Notes: generated by a model not told the origin, from the letters alone. Counted from the first letter of the stretch, positions 6,675 to 14,282 are shown. The stretch is 42,811 bases of DNA from an uncultured Prevotella sp. (GCA_934196725.1 CAKPWR010000018.1:1-42811), one strand, 5' to 3'. A program made the numbers and translations.

Positions 6675-8255
6675 ATGGCAAACAATGAATTCAGAAAACT
6701 GCCGGTAGGCATACAGTCTTTCAATGTCATCAGAGAGGAAGGATACCTCTATGTTGACAAGACTGACATGGTTTGGAAATTGGCGAACCAAGGTTTAAAG
6801 TATAATTACTTAAGCCGTCCTCGCCGATTTGGTAAGTCTGTGCTTGTTGATACGCTCCAAGCTTACTTCGAAGGAAGAAAAGATCTCTTCGAAGGACTGA
6901 AAATCATGGATTTGGAGAAGGAGTGGAAGCAGTACCCGGTGATTCGACTTGACATGAGCCGAGGGGGAGCCAATGCTGGCACGCTTCGTTCTTACTTGAA
7001 CCAGCGATTCAAGGAATACGAGGAGATGTATGCCATCGTAACAGATCCAACTGCCAAACTCGCCGATAGATTCGATGCTATTATCACGAAAGCATACAAA
7101 CAGATCGGTGAGAAAGTTGCCATTCTCATCGATGAATACGATTCTCCTCTCCAGCACTCCTGGAAGACACCTCATCACGAAGACTGCACCGAGATATATC
7201 GTGAGGTTTTTGCCATCTTGAAAGCCAATGATGCGTACCAACGTTTCGTCTTCATCACGGGTATCACCAAGTTTACGCAGATTTCTCTTTTCTCAGTTCT
7301 CAACAACCTGACCAATATCAGTTTTCTTCCTGAATATGCTGCCATTTGCGGTATTACAGAAGAAGAAATCGGAGAGAACTTCAAGCCGGAACTGGAAAGA
7401 ATGGCAGAAGTGAACGAGTGGACCTTGCAGCAAACCCATGATAATCTGAAGGATTACTACGATGGATACCATTTCAGTCGCAGGAACATGGTGGACGTCT
7501 ACAATCCTTTCAGTCTCCTCAATGCGCTCGACACGCAAGACTTGAGCTGTTTTTGGGTTTCATCAGGTGCTACCTCCATGCTACCTAAGTTTGTGGATAA
7601 CATGGAGTTGCGCTTACGAAATTTCGAAAATTGTCCGATTTTACGTAAGACTCTTGAGAGTTCTGATGTAATAAATGGCGGTGCCGAACTCTTTCTCTAT
7701 CAGACAGGATATCTTACCATCAAGTCGAGCGATGAATTTGGCTATTTCTTAGGTTTTCCAAATCAGGAAGTGAAACAGGCTCTTTACGAGGTTGTTCTTC
7801 CAAGCCTGACTATGAAATCAGAAAGCGATATTGTCAGTCTGCAGGGCAGTCTGTTCCGCCAATTGGGTACCGGACAAATAGCTGATGCCATGAAAACGTT
7901 GAAAGCATTGGTTGCCGACGTGCCTTACAGCAACAAGAAACTTGCCTCGATGGATATGGAAGAGCGCTACCGCCTCATCATCAGTACCATTCTGAATGCC
8001 ATCGGTCTGAAAGTGGAGGTAGAGCATATGCTTGCTACAGGAAGAATCGACCTCATTGCCCAAACTTCACGCTATATCTACGTGATAGAACTGAAGCTGA
8101 AAAACAATGGTGGCAAGAAGGCTGCCATCCTGCAGATACAGGAAAACAAATATCTGGAGCCTTTCCTGGCTGACAAGCGAAAGGTGATAGGTCTCGGCAT
8201 AGAACTGGACGAGGAAGGCAAAGGGCTTTTGGATTGGGGGATTACTGAATTTTAA
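6675..8255 (+). CDS. AAA-ATPase-like protein with C-terminal PD-(D/E)XK nuclease domain
   Basis: The 526-residue product has the PF09820 (AAA-ATPase_like) plus PF08011 (PDDEXK_9) arrangement. It opens with KLPVGIQSFNVIREEGYLYVDKT-type sequence typical of the family. Walker A is RPRRFGKS at 48-55 and Walker B is ILIDEYDSPL near residue 145. The C-terminal nuclease motif shows as D459 in GRIDLIA and E472-x-K474 in VIELKLK. An in-frame upstream extension exists, but its region carries the promoter, so the ATG at 6675 after GGAGAAAAGATT is preferred. The family is found in many copies in Prevotella and Bacteroides; its role is unknown, though defence or mobile-DNA roles are suspected. It lies inside the module bounded by the 100-bp direct repeats. 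Confidence 0.87.
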   Translation: MANNEFRKLPVGIQSFNVIREEGYLYVDKTDMVWKLANQGLKYNYLSRPRRFGKSVLVDTLQAYFEGRKDLFEGLKIMDLEKEWKQYPVIRLDMSRGGANAGTLRSYLNQRFKEYEEMYAIVTDPTAKLADRFDAIITKAYKQIGEKVAILIDEYDSPLQHSWKTPHHEDCTEIYREVFAILKANDAYQRFVFITGITKFTQISLFSVLNNLTNISFLPEYAAICGITEEEIGENFKPELERMAEVNEWTLQQTHDNLKDYYDGYHFSRRNMVDVYNPFSLLNALDTQDLSCFWVSSGATSMLPKFVDNMELRLRNFENCPILRKTLESSDVINGGAELFLYQTGYLTIKSSDEFGYFLGFPNQEVKQALYEVVLPSLTMKSESDIVSLQGSLFRQLGTGQIADAMKTLKALVADVPYSNKKLASMDMEERYRLIISTILNAIGLKVEVEHMLATGRIDLIAQTSRYIYVIELKLKNNGGKKAAILQIQENKYLEPFLADKRKVIGLGIELDEEGKGLLDWGITEF

Positions 8256-8267
8256 TGTTTTCCCGCA

Positions 8268-8352
8268 CCTTATCCAGGAATGCGAGAAGCTCGGCGACTA
8301 CGTGGTGAACGTAGTAGAGGCTCGCATGGGTGTAAGACAGCATGAGGCATAA
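8268..8352 (+). pseudogene. duplicated C-terminal fragment of the Na/Pi cotransporter gene
   Basis: Reads in frame through QECEKLGDYVVNVVEARMG to the stop, identical in protein to the real C-terminus at 5213-5292. It has no start and cannot make a protein. Its preceding 9 bases, CCCGCACCT, match the short palindromic element at 6470. Confidence 0.85.
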
Positions 8353-8371
8353 CACCTCTTTATATATATCA
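8272..8371 (+). repeat. 100-bp direct repeat, copy 2
   Basis: Matches 5212-5311 with two synonymous differences. Together the copies bound a 2.96-kb module holding the small-protein/GNAT pair and the PF09820 ATPase. Confidence 0.92.
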
Positions 8372-8373
8372 AG

Positions 8374-8411
8374 AAAAAGCTTCAAACCGCCATTGCGGTT
8401 TGAAGCTTTTT
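8374..8411. terminator. bidirectional terminator
   Basis: A perfect 17-bp stem, AAAAAGCTTCAAACCGC (8374-8390) with 8395-8411, and a 4-nt loop. A and T tracts at the two ends let it serve both strands, including the minus-strand Rpn gene ending at 8438. Confidence 0.85.
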
Positions 8412-8437
8412 CTGTTTCATGAGGTTCTATTCGTAAT

Positions 8438-9340
8438 CTACATCTCCGCTTTCAGCAGTTTTATCTCTTCTGCCGTCAGCCCCGTCATATCCATGACCGA
8501 TGCATCATCCATTCCATTTGTCAGCATCTTCTTGGCAATCTCAAGGCTTCGCAGGTTCATGCCTTTTTCCATGCCTTCTTCCATGCCTTCTGCTCTGCCT
8601 TCTTCCATACCTTCTTTCTTACCTTTCTGGTAACTGTCATCTATGAGGGTTCTTTCAACACTAACGGAATCCCAGAACTTGTCGTAGGCTCTGAGCTCGG
8701 CATCCGAGAAACCGGATATTTCCAGCTCCTCTACGGCTTTTCCAATCTCCGGGTCATTGAGCAGGTCGGCAGGAATCTCCTTCGTATTGGAATTGATTTC
8801 TGTGAGGAAACGGAGCCACAAGACCATCATGCGCTTGTCGGCGATAGAATGAGGTGTGAACTTAGGGAGTTCTATGAAGGTGAAATGCAAACCCTCGATA
8901 ACCTTATTGCTGTCCTTATCGTGCACGATGCGGTAGTTGTGAATGAAATCAGGAGTATCATGCGCAAAGATATCATTTATCAGGTTGAGAGAATACACTG
9001 GTTGGAGTTCGCTGTATTTGCCTCCCTTTTTAGCCTGACTCACATAGAGCTTGGATGCATTGAACAGTACTCGCTGCTGGAAGGCATCAGACCATTCCAT
9101 CTGCATTTCCACGCAGAACTTCCTGCCTCTGACGTCGGTGCAGAGTACATCTACTATGGTATTCTTGCCCCCTTCGAGCTGGGGTACAAGTTCTGTAGGC
9201 AGATACTTGATTTCGTGTATCTGCTCCTCTTCGCTGAGTGGCAGGAGGGCGTTCAAAAGGCTAATCAGTCTTTTAGGATGATTGCCGAATATCTTCTTGA
9301 ACGTGAGGTCTGCCTTAGGATCTAAGTACTGCATAACCAT
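8438..9340 (-). CDS. Rpn family recombination-promoting nuclease/putative transposase
   Basis: The 300-residue product belongs to the PD-(D/E)XK nuclease family transposase group (PF12784). The N-terminus LDPKADLTFKKIFGNHP is the family hallmark. The nuclease core shows D64 in TIVDVLC and E78-x-Q80 in FCVEMQ. The tail has a Glu/Gly/Met-rich repeat (EGMEEG and variants, about residues 243-266) and a final short helix pair ending in LLKAEM, both usual in this family. Rpn proteins promote RecA-independent recombination in E. coli; some homologues act in phage defence. It has its own promoter and is not in an operon. Confidence 0.87.
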   Translation of the reverse strand: MVMQYLDPKADLTFKKIFGNHPKRLISLLNALLPLSEEEQIHEIKYLPTELVPQLEGGKNTIVDVLCTDVRGRKFCVEMQMEWSDAFQQRVLFNASKLYVSQAKKGGKYSELQPVYSLNLINDIFAHDTPDFIHNYRIVHDKDSNKVIEGLHFTFIELPKFTPHSIADKRMMVLWLRFLTEINSNTKEIPADLLNDPEIGKAVEELEISGFSDAELRAYDKFWDSVSVERTLIDDSYQKGKKEGMEEGRAEGMEEGMEKGMNLRSLEIAKKMLTNGMDDASVMDMTGLTAEEIKLLKAEM

Positions 9341-9362
9341 CTGTTTTAAGATTCACTACCGC

Positions 9363-9394
9363 AAAGTTACGACTTTATTTTCAAACCAGCAAGA
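9363..9394 (-). promoter_or_regulatory. promoter of the Rpn gene
   Basis: On the minus strand, CTTG at 9394-9391, a 20-bp spacer, and TAACTTTG at 9370-9363. The ATG at 9340 follows about 22 bp later. Confidence 0.6.
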
Positions 9395-9448
9395 GATTTC
9401 GGGGGAAAGTTTCTGAAAAAGTTAGAGATTGCGTTTTTTATGTGACAG

Positions 9449-9509
9449 GACAAGGGTCTATATGCCACGATGAAAAGGTGGCATATAGACCCTTGATTAT
9501 ATGGTGATA
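9449..9509 (+). repeat. 61-bp palindromic repeat, copy B
   Basis: Second full copy of the unit at 5389-5449. Here the stem is a perfect 17 bp (about 9452-9468 with 9478-9494). It lies between the Rpn gene and the 3' end of the DUF4143 ATPase. Confidence 0.8.
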
Positions 9510-9527
9510 GACTGCTTTACCACTTAT

Positions 9528-10655
9528 TTATAGCACCCATTCCAACCAATTCTCTGGTGTTACAATGGCTTTTTCCTTCACATCGTATGCAGTAAGAAAG
9601 GTATTCGGAAATTGAGTGTTGGCTCTCTTGGGATTCCATTTCATCTCAAACAAAGAGAATTGTCCGTCACACTCCTCTATATAATCTATCTCCTGCTGCT
9701 GGTTGGTTCGCCAGAAATAACTGTTCACATATCTGCCGGCATACTGATTTGCCTTTAACCGCTCACTGATGAAGAAGTTCTCCCACAAGGCACCAACATC
9801 CTGGCGAAGCGAAAGTGGAGCAAAGTTCTGCAAAATGGCATTGCGGATACCATTGTCATAGAAATAAAACTTCTTAGCCTTCTTTAATTCCGTGCGAAGA
9901 TTGCGACTGAATCCGCTCAACTTAAAGATGATATAACATTTCTCCAGCAAATCAATATATTTCTCCACCGTCTTGTTATCTGTTCCCACCGTTTGTGCCA
10001 ACTCATTATAAGAAACCTCGCTCGTTACCTGTAAAGCCAAAGCAGTAAGCAACTTGCCCAGCAAAGCTGGACGACGAACGCTTTCTAAATTGAGTAAGTC
10101 TTTATAAAGATAACTGTTGGCAAGATTATAAAGCAGCTCCTTCGCATCTGCTGCATGATTAATGACATCAGGATAAGACCCATAAATAAGTCGATTTTCC
10201 AACGTCTGCTTAACACCCAACAGTCCCTGGGATTTGAGCAACTCTCCCGTAGAAACGGGGAAGAGATGGTACTCAAACTTACGTCCGGTCAACGGCTCGT
10301 TAAGTTTGTTCTGTAATTCAAACGAGGAAGAACCGGTTACCAGAAGCTGCACATCGGGAAAATTGTCGGTGATTCTTTTCAACACCATTCCGATGTTCTC
10401 TATCCGTTGCGCTTCATCAATGACTACAATCCGATGATGCCCGATGAGCAGTTTGAGTTCAGCAGAGTTAATCTGCGACAGCATCTGTATCACCTCCGGC
10501 TCATCGCAATTCAAAGACAGAGTTGGTTCGTCATGCTTTTCAAGAATCATTTTGAAAAGCGTACTCTTTCCCACCTGTCTCGCTCCAATCAGGATGATAG
10601 CCTTTCCGGCAAACATCCGTGACTCTATCACATCTTGCAATTGACGTTGTATCAT
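9528..10655 (-). CDS. ATP-binding protein, AAA + DUF4143
   Basis: The 375-residue product has an N-terminal AAA_14-type ATPase with Walker A GARQVGKST at 24-32, Walker B IVVIDEAQ at 76-83 and the TGSSSFEL motif at 108-115. The C-terminal DUF4143 domain has a restriction-nuclease-like fold, here with EIDYIEE and FEMKWN. The length is normal. The biochemical role of the family is unsettled. The promoter sits just upstream, with its -33 box inside a striking two-tier palindrome (10726-10795), which suggests a regulator binds there. Confidence 0.87.
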   Translation of the reverse strand: MIQRQLQDVIESRMFAGKAIILIGARQVGKSTLFKMILEKHDEPTLSLNCDEPEVIQMLSQINSAELKLLIGHHRIVVIDEAQRIENIGMVLKRITDNFPDVQLLVTGSSSFELQNKLNEPLTGRKFEYHLFPVSTGELLKSQGLLGVKQTLENRLIYGSYPDVINHAADAKELLYNLANSYLYKDLLNLESVRRPALLGKLLTALALQVTSEVSYNELAQTVGTDNKTVEKYIDLLEKCYIIFKLSGFSRNLRTELKKAKKFYFYDNGIRNAILQNFAPLSLRQDVGALWENFFISERLKANQYAGRYVNSYFWRTNQQQEIDYIEECDGQFSLFEMKWNPKRANTQFPNTFLTAYDVKEKAIVTPENWLEWVL

Positions 10656-10706
10656 ATCATAAAACCCTTTCCATTATTAATAAAGTTCTTTGTTTCAATT
10701 CCGGCA

Positions 10707-10737
10707 CAAAGATAAGAAAAAATATCCTAATCCCAAA
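10707..10737 (-). promoter_or_regulatory. promoter of the DUF4143 ATPase
   Basis: On the minus strand, TTTG at 10737-10734, a 19-bp spacer and TATCTTTG at 10714-10707. The -33 box lies within the outer arm of the palindrome at 10726-10795. Confidence 0.7.
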
Positions 10738-10795
10738 ATTTATACTGATTTTTGGGATTGTAATCCCAAAAATCCACATAACTTTTGGGATTAGG
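10726..10795. promoter_or_regulatory. two-tier palindromic operator candidate
   Basis: The inner arms GATTTTTGGGATT (10747-10759) and AATCCCAAAAATC (10762-10774) are perfect. The outer arms CCTAATCCCAAAA (10726-10738) and TTTTGGGATTAGG (10783-10795) are also perfect. Both pairs share one centre at 10760.5 and are separated by unpaired 8-bp segments. The core AATCCCAAAA thus occurs four times. The outer arm covers the -33 box of the DUF4143 ATPase. Confidence 0.75.
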
Positions 10796-10903
10796 GGCAA
10801 AAAAGGCGTCATTGCATACAATATGTAACTTTGCAGCATCAATCTAACTTTCCGCTGGGACGCCTGACGGAAGAAGAAGCAGCCGCCCCCGAAACCGTAC
10901 AGT

Positions 10904-11479
10904 TTATCCTTCAAGGACATTCCACTTGATGCCTCCATTCTGTCCTGCCACATAATTGCAGGGAGGAATGCCGGGATGGTTCAGGTTGGAAAGATAAAGA
11001 GGCTCATCAGCCACAAACTGGTGGCAGGTAAACGTATCCCCGGCAGCCAGTTTGCTGTTCTGTGATTCCAAGACCTTGAAATTATCATTTCCCATACATT
11101 CTATGGTAACGATACGTCCAGGCTGCCAAGTCAATCTAACCTGATCGCCCATATCAAGCGCATCAGCAATCAACTTGCTTTTGATAAAGAATCGGCTGGA
11201 GGCAACAGCATCCTTACTTTCAACAAACGCTTCCCAGCTGGGATAGCCCACCATACGGGAGAGCAATTCCAGATTAAACTTACTCGGCTTGCAGGAACAA
11301 GCCACATAGCCCCAGAGACGCTTCAGTGTGCTCACCGAAACCGATTCCTGGGTATAACCCTCTATCTGTCGGGAAAGAAATTCAAAATCCCTCGGTGAAA
11401 CTATCTTTCGTCCCACCAATGTCTCGACCTCTTTCTTGAGTCGGTCAAAATCTTCTTTTTTATAGTCTTCCATCATCAT
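10904..11479 (-). CDS. conserved hypothetical protein, possible DNA-binding regulator
   Basis: The 191-residue product is not one I can name. The N-terminal 60 residues look like a helical DNA-binding or regulatory module seen in Bacteroidetes hypotheticals: DFEFLSRQIEGYTQESVSVS followed by TLKRLWGY. The C-terminal part is beta-rich with hydrophobic strands and no membrane segment. It starts with three consecutive Met codons, so the exact start is uncertain by two residues. A -7 box TATCTTTG lies at 11525-11518. It is transcribed in the same direction as the DUF4143 ATPase, but a 248-bp gap with its own promoter separates them. A role in binding the palindrome in that gap is only a possibility. 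Confidence 0.6.
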   Translation of the reverse strand: MMMEDYKKEDFDRLKKEVETLVGRKIVSPRDFEFLSRQIEGYTQESVSVSTLKRLWGYVACSCKPSKFNLELLSRMVGYPSWEAFVESKDAVASSRFFIKSKLIADALDMGDQVRLTWQPGRIVTIECMGNDNFKVLESQNSKLAAGDTFTCHQFVADEPLYLSNLNHPGIPPCNYVAGQNGGIKWNVLEG

Positions 11480-11517
11480 AAGTTCGTCATTATTGTATTA
11501 TTGAGTGCAAAGATAAG

Positions 11518-11525
11518 CATTATTT
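11518..11525 (-). promoter_or_regulatory. -7 box of the hypothetical regulator
   Basis: TATCTTTG on the minus strand, about 38 bp upstream of the ATG at 11479. Confidence 0.55.
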
Positions 11526-11612
11526 GCTGTTTATTTCACAAAAAGTGTACCGTTTATCGCTACAAACTGAAATTGAACCGTTTTGAACCAATCCACTTTC
11601 ATTTTTTTTATC

Positions 11613-11828
11613 TAAATTTGCAGCCGGAAACAAATGACAAAGTAAATACAAGAGCGGCAAACACTTTCTACAATTATGCCGATTCGAAAAAAAGCTTTAA
11701 GGAATACTTCAATTACTCTATCAATAACGAATATTACTCTATCAATGGAATGAATCTCTAAGACAAATCATGATTCTCAAACACAACTGGCTACAGAGCT
11801 GGCCAATGTGTTTGAGAATCAAGTTTTT
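11613..11828 (+). ncRNA. possible orphan transcript (small RNA or tiny ORF)
   Basis: A -7-like box TAAATTTG (11613-11620) faces right and a strong rho-independent terminator ends at 11828, yet no ordinary gene lies between. The only decent ATG ORF is 11676-11753 (25 codons, starting MPIRKK). A 14-bp near repeat, ATTACTCTATCAAT, occurs at 11712-11725 and 11733-11746. This accounts for the 366-bp gap between the regulator and the kinase. No RNA family was recognised and no good -33 box was found. Confidence 0.3.
11771..11828 (+). terminator. strong plus-strand terminator
   Basis: TGATTCTCAAACACA (11771-11785) pairs perfectly with 11807-11821, with an inner TGGC/GCCA pairing, followed by a run of T. 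Only the plus strand has the T-tract, so it does not serve the minus-strand kinase gene next to it. Confidence 0.8.
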
Positions 11829-11845
11829 TATAAAACAAGATTGTA

Positions 11846-13111
11846 TTACTCATACTCCTCTATATGTATGAAACGCCCCCATACAGAACTGCGATAAGCC
11901 TCCTTACTACCCTTAGGAACGTAAAGAACAATCCGCTCAAAGTTACGAGGCGTAAAGATGTCAGCCAACTTAACTCTCCAGATAGCATTGCCTAATACAG
12001 GAGGTGTCTTGCTACGGAAAGAGATGCTCTCCAGATTCGGACTGCCATCAAAGATATACTTCATGATATGAAGCTGTGGATTATCAGGCATCACGACCCG
12101 CTTCAGAAAAGGATGACCGGCAAAAGCACTATCCTCCAATTCATCTACACGATAATTCATACCCTGATAATTGACTGTAGCCGGAATCTCGATGACAGAA
12201 TCACGGTCATTGGCAGCACTTACAGTAACCAAGCCGCCACCCCACGACTTATACACCAGATTGCCAACCGTAAACTTAGTAACCACATCGTATAGGATCT
12301 TCGGCTCTACCACCTTATTATATAATACAATACCCGACGTACCCAAAACTAAAAAAGCGAGAAGACAGTTTAAAGCTATTAGGCGACGATGAAGCGACTG
12401 AACATGCATCCTTAAAGCAAACACATTAGGATACCGATACTCTAAAGGAAGAAAACATCTCCTGACAGCCCAACGAAAAGATAAACCCAACCGCATTTCC
12501 TTCAAAATGACTCCCAGGCTGTAGATATCATTGCGCACATCAGGAACACTCTCCTCCTGCTGCTCTGGCGAAACATATCCCTCTGTACCGGCAGGACTCT
12601 TCAGGATGGTATAACTGTCGGCATCAGAGAGCCCGAAATCAATCAACTTAATCGTACCTCCGTTACGGGCTATCATGATATTGGCAGGCTTCAGGTCGCG
12701 ATGCACAATCTGCTGGTCGTGCACATACTCCATCACCAGTAAAAGCTGTCGGGCTATCTGCCTGCGTTCAAAACCGGAATGCCTTTGGGTGAGCCATTCA
12801 TCAAGCGTCACACCGTCTATCCATTCCATCACGATACATCTGCCGTATCCCTCAACTTCCTCCAACCCTTCAACCTTCACAATACCGGGATGATCAAGGC
12901 GGGCAAGGATGTCGTATTCCTTCTGCTGAAGCTGCAGGAAGGTAGAATCATGATACACATCAGGCTTGAGCGATTTCAATATCCACCACTGTCCGTTGCG
13001 CTTGGCACGGAGCAGGACATTGAAACCGCTGGAAGAAAGTTCGGAGATTTCTGTGAATGTATCCGAAACGTCATCCACTGGGGACAATATAAAACCTGAA
13101 ACTTGAGTCAT
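11846..13111 (-). CDS. membrane Ser/Thr protein kinase with BspA-like outer domain
   Basis: The 421-residue product starts at MTQVSGFILS. It has an N-terminal Hanks-type kinase (about 25-240): K46 in WILKSLKP, E65, HRDLKPAN with D139 and N144, IDFG with D158, SPE at 181-183, and NDIYSLG. One membrane helix at about 246-266 follows. The C-terminal domain has hydrophobic strands and a segment (SAFAGHPFLKRVVMPDN, then SPNLESISFRSKTPPV) resembling BspA/LRR_5 repeats, so kinase inside and sensor outside is likely. All catalytic residues are present; the glycine-rich loop is weak (SSSGFNVLLRA). A longer ORF to 13213 exists, but the -7 box TACCTTTG (13124-13117) lies right before this ATG, implying an almost leaderless mRNA. 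Confidence 0.85.
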   Translation of the reverse strand: MTQVSGFILSPVDDVSDTFTEISELSSSGFNVLLRAKRNGQWWILKSLKPDVYHDSTFLQLQQKEYDILARLDHPGIVKVEGLEEVEGYGRCIVMEWIDGVTLDEWLTQRHSGFERRQIARQLLLVMEYVHDQQIVHRDLKPANIMIARNGGTIKLIDFGLSDADSYTILKSPAGTEGYVSPEQQEESVPDVRNDIYSLGVILKEMRLGLSFRWAVRRCFLPLEYRYPNVFALRMHVQSLHRRLIALNCLLAFLVLGTSGIVLYNKVVEPKILYDVVTKFTVGNLVYKSWGGGLVTVSAANDRDSVIEIPATVNYQGMNYRVDELEDSAFAGHPFLKRVVMPDNPQLHIMKYIFDGSPNLESISFRSKTPPVLGNAIWRVKLADIFTPRNFERIVLYVPKGSKEAYRSSVWGRFIHIEEYE

Positions 13112-13116
13112 AGCTG

Positions 13117-13124
13117 CAAAGGTA
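13117..13124 (-). promoter_or_regulatory. -7 box abutting the kinase start
   Basis: TACCTTTG on the minus strand, with only five bases between it and the ATG at 13111. No consensus -33 box is evident. Confidence 0.5.
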
Positions 13125-13198
13125 ATACTTTTTGTGAAGAAACAGAAGATTTTAAAATAATTTTTGCATAACAATGTGGATAACTCATGAAAAAATAG

Positions 13199-13206
13199 TA
13201 TCTTTG
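13199..13206 (+). promoter_or_regulatory. -7 box of the epimerase gene
   Basis: TATCTTTG, 30 bp upstream of the ATG at 13237, with a weak TGTG at 13175 as a possible -33 element. It is divergent from the kinase promoter. Confidence 0.55.
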
Positions 13207-13236
13207 CACCCAAAATTGCAATTTTATTAATAATTA

Positions 13237-14232
13237 ATGAAGATTCTAGTAACGGGTGCGTCGGGTTTTATCGGCAGTTACATCGTGGAAGAAGCCTTGC
13301 GACAAGGCATGGAAACCTGGGCGGCAGTACGCCCTACCAGCAGCAGGAAGTATCTGCAAGACGAACGCATCCATTTCATCAATCTCAACCTTTCTTCAGA
13401 GGAAGAGTTGGAGAAAGAACTCGCTCCACATGAGTTCGACTATATAGTGCATGCAGCCGGCGCTACCAAGTGCCTGCATGCAGAAGACTTTTATAGGGTT
13501 AACACAGAGGGGACCAAACATCTAGTGAATGCAATCCTGCATCTCGGGATGCCTATCAAGCGATTTGTATTTGTCAGCTCGCTCAGTATCTTTGGTGCCA
13601 TCCGTGAGAAACAGCCATATCAGGAAATCAACGAGAACGACGTACCCAAGCCCAATACGGCATACGGCAAGAGCAAGTTGGAGGCTGAACGCTATCTTGA
13701 CAGCATCGGCAACAACTTCCCTTACATTATCCTAAGACCGACGGGCGTATATGGACCTAGGGAAAAAGACTATTTCCTGATGGCAAAGAGCATCAAGCAG
13801 CATATTGACTTTGCTGTAGGATTCAAGCGTCAGGATATCACTTTCGTATATGTACAGGATGTGGTACAGGCTGTATTCCTGGCACTAGACCATGGCATGG
13901 ACGGAAGAAAATACTTCCTCAGCGATGGTGGAATATATCAGTCGGCAGCTTTCAGCGACTTGATTCACAAGGAATTGGGCAATCCATGGATGCTGCGCAT
14001 CAAGGCTCCTATCTGGGTGCTGCGCATTGTCACCTTCTTTGGCGAATACCTGGGAAGAATGACAGGAAAGATGTCGGCTCTGAACAATGATAAGTTCAAT
14101 ATCCTGAAACAGCGTAACTGGCGATGCGACATCGAACCAGCCATGGATGAACTGGGCTACCACCCTCACTATCCGCTGGAAAGAGGCGTAAAACTCGCCA
14201 TCAAATGGTATAAGGATAACGGATGGCTGTAA
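13237..14232 (+). CDS. NAD-dependent epimerase/dehydratase family protein
   Basis: Extended short-chain dehydrogenase, 331 residues. The NAD(P)-binding motif is TGASGFIGSY at 6-15 and the catalytic pair is YGKSK, with SSLSIFG supplying the Ser. This gives the S-Y-K triad of active enzymes. The substrate cannot be read; nucleotide-sugar or steroid/sterol-like dehydrogenases share this architecture. A PAP2 phosphatase follows after 50 bp, with a heptamer-repeat array between, so co-transcription is plausible. The setting next to envelope genes suggests a surface-glycan or lipid role. Confidence 0.82.
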   Translation: MKILVTGASGFIGSYIVEEALRQGMETWAAVRPTSSRKYLQDERIHFINLNLSSEEELEKELAPHEFDYIVHAAGATKCLHAEDFYRVNTEGTKHLVNAILHLGMPIKRFVFVSSLSIFGAIREKQPYQEINENDVPKPNTAYGKSKLEAERYLDSIGNNFPYIILRPTGVYGPREKDYFLMAKSIKQHIDFAVGFKRQDITFVYVQDVVQAVFLALDHGMDGRKYFLSDGGIYQSAAFSDLIHKELGNPWMLRIKAPIWVLRIVTFFGEYLGRMTGKMSALNNDKFNILKQRNWRCDIEPAMDELGYHPHYPLERGVKLAIKWYKDNGWL

Positions 14233-14245
14233 AAGCATATCATAA

Positions 14246-14273
14246 AGTTCAATGTTCAAATCTCAAAGTTCAA
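14246..14273 (+). repeat. heptamer repeat array (AGTTCAA type)
   Basis: Four consecutive 7-mers, AGTTCAA, TGTTCAA, ATCTCAA, AGTTCAA, between the epimerase and PAP2 genes. A related array of five 7-mers lies at 18644-18678. Confidence 0.65.
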
Positions 14274-14282
14274 AGTAACACC

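Noticed and set aside
8438..9340. Reading the Rpn gene as an active insertion sequence
   Set aside because: No terminal inverted repeats or target duplications bound it; the family is better described as a nuclease.
10826..10833. Plus-strand TAACTTTG promoter-like box with no gene after it
   Set aside because: No -33 partner and no plus-strand ORF downstream; perhaps a relic of a lost gene, but not supportable as a promoter.
10657..10953. 98-codon minus-strand ORF between the DUF4143 ATPase and the hypothetical regulator
   Set aside because: It translates the promoter and two-tier palindrome and overlaps the end of the next gene; no protein features.
11501..11761. 86-codon plus-strand ORF
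   Set aside because: It starts upstream of the -7-like box at 11613, runs through the opposite promoter of the regulator, and has no protein-like character.
14223..14282. Upstream ATG start for the PAP2 gene
   Set aside because: It would overlap the epimerase end and translate a heptamer repeat; later starts agree better with the membrane-protein start.
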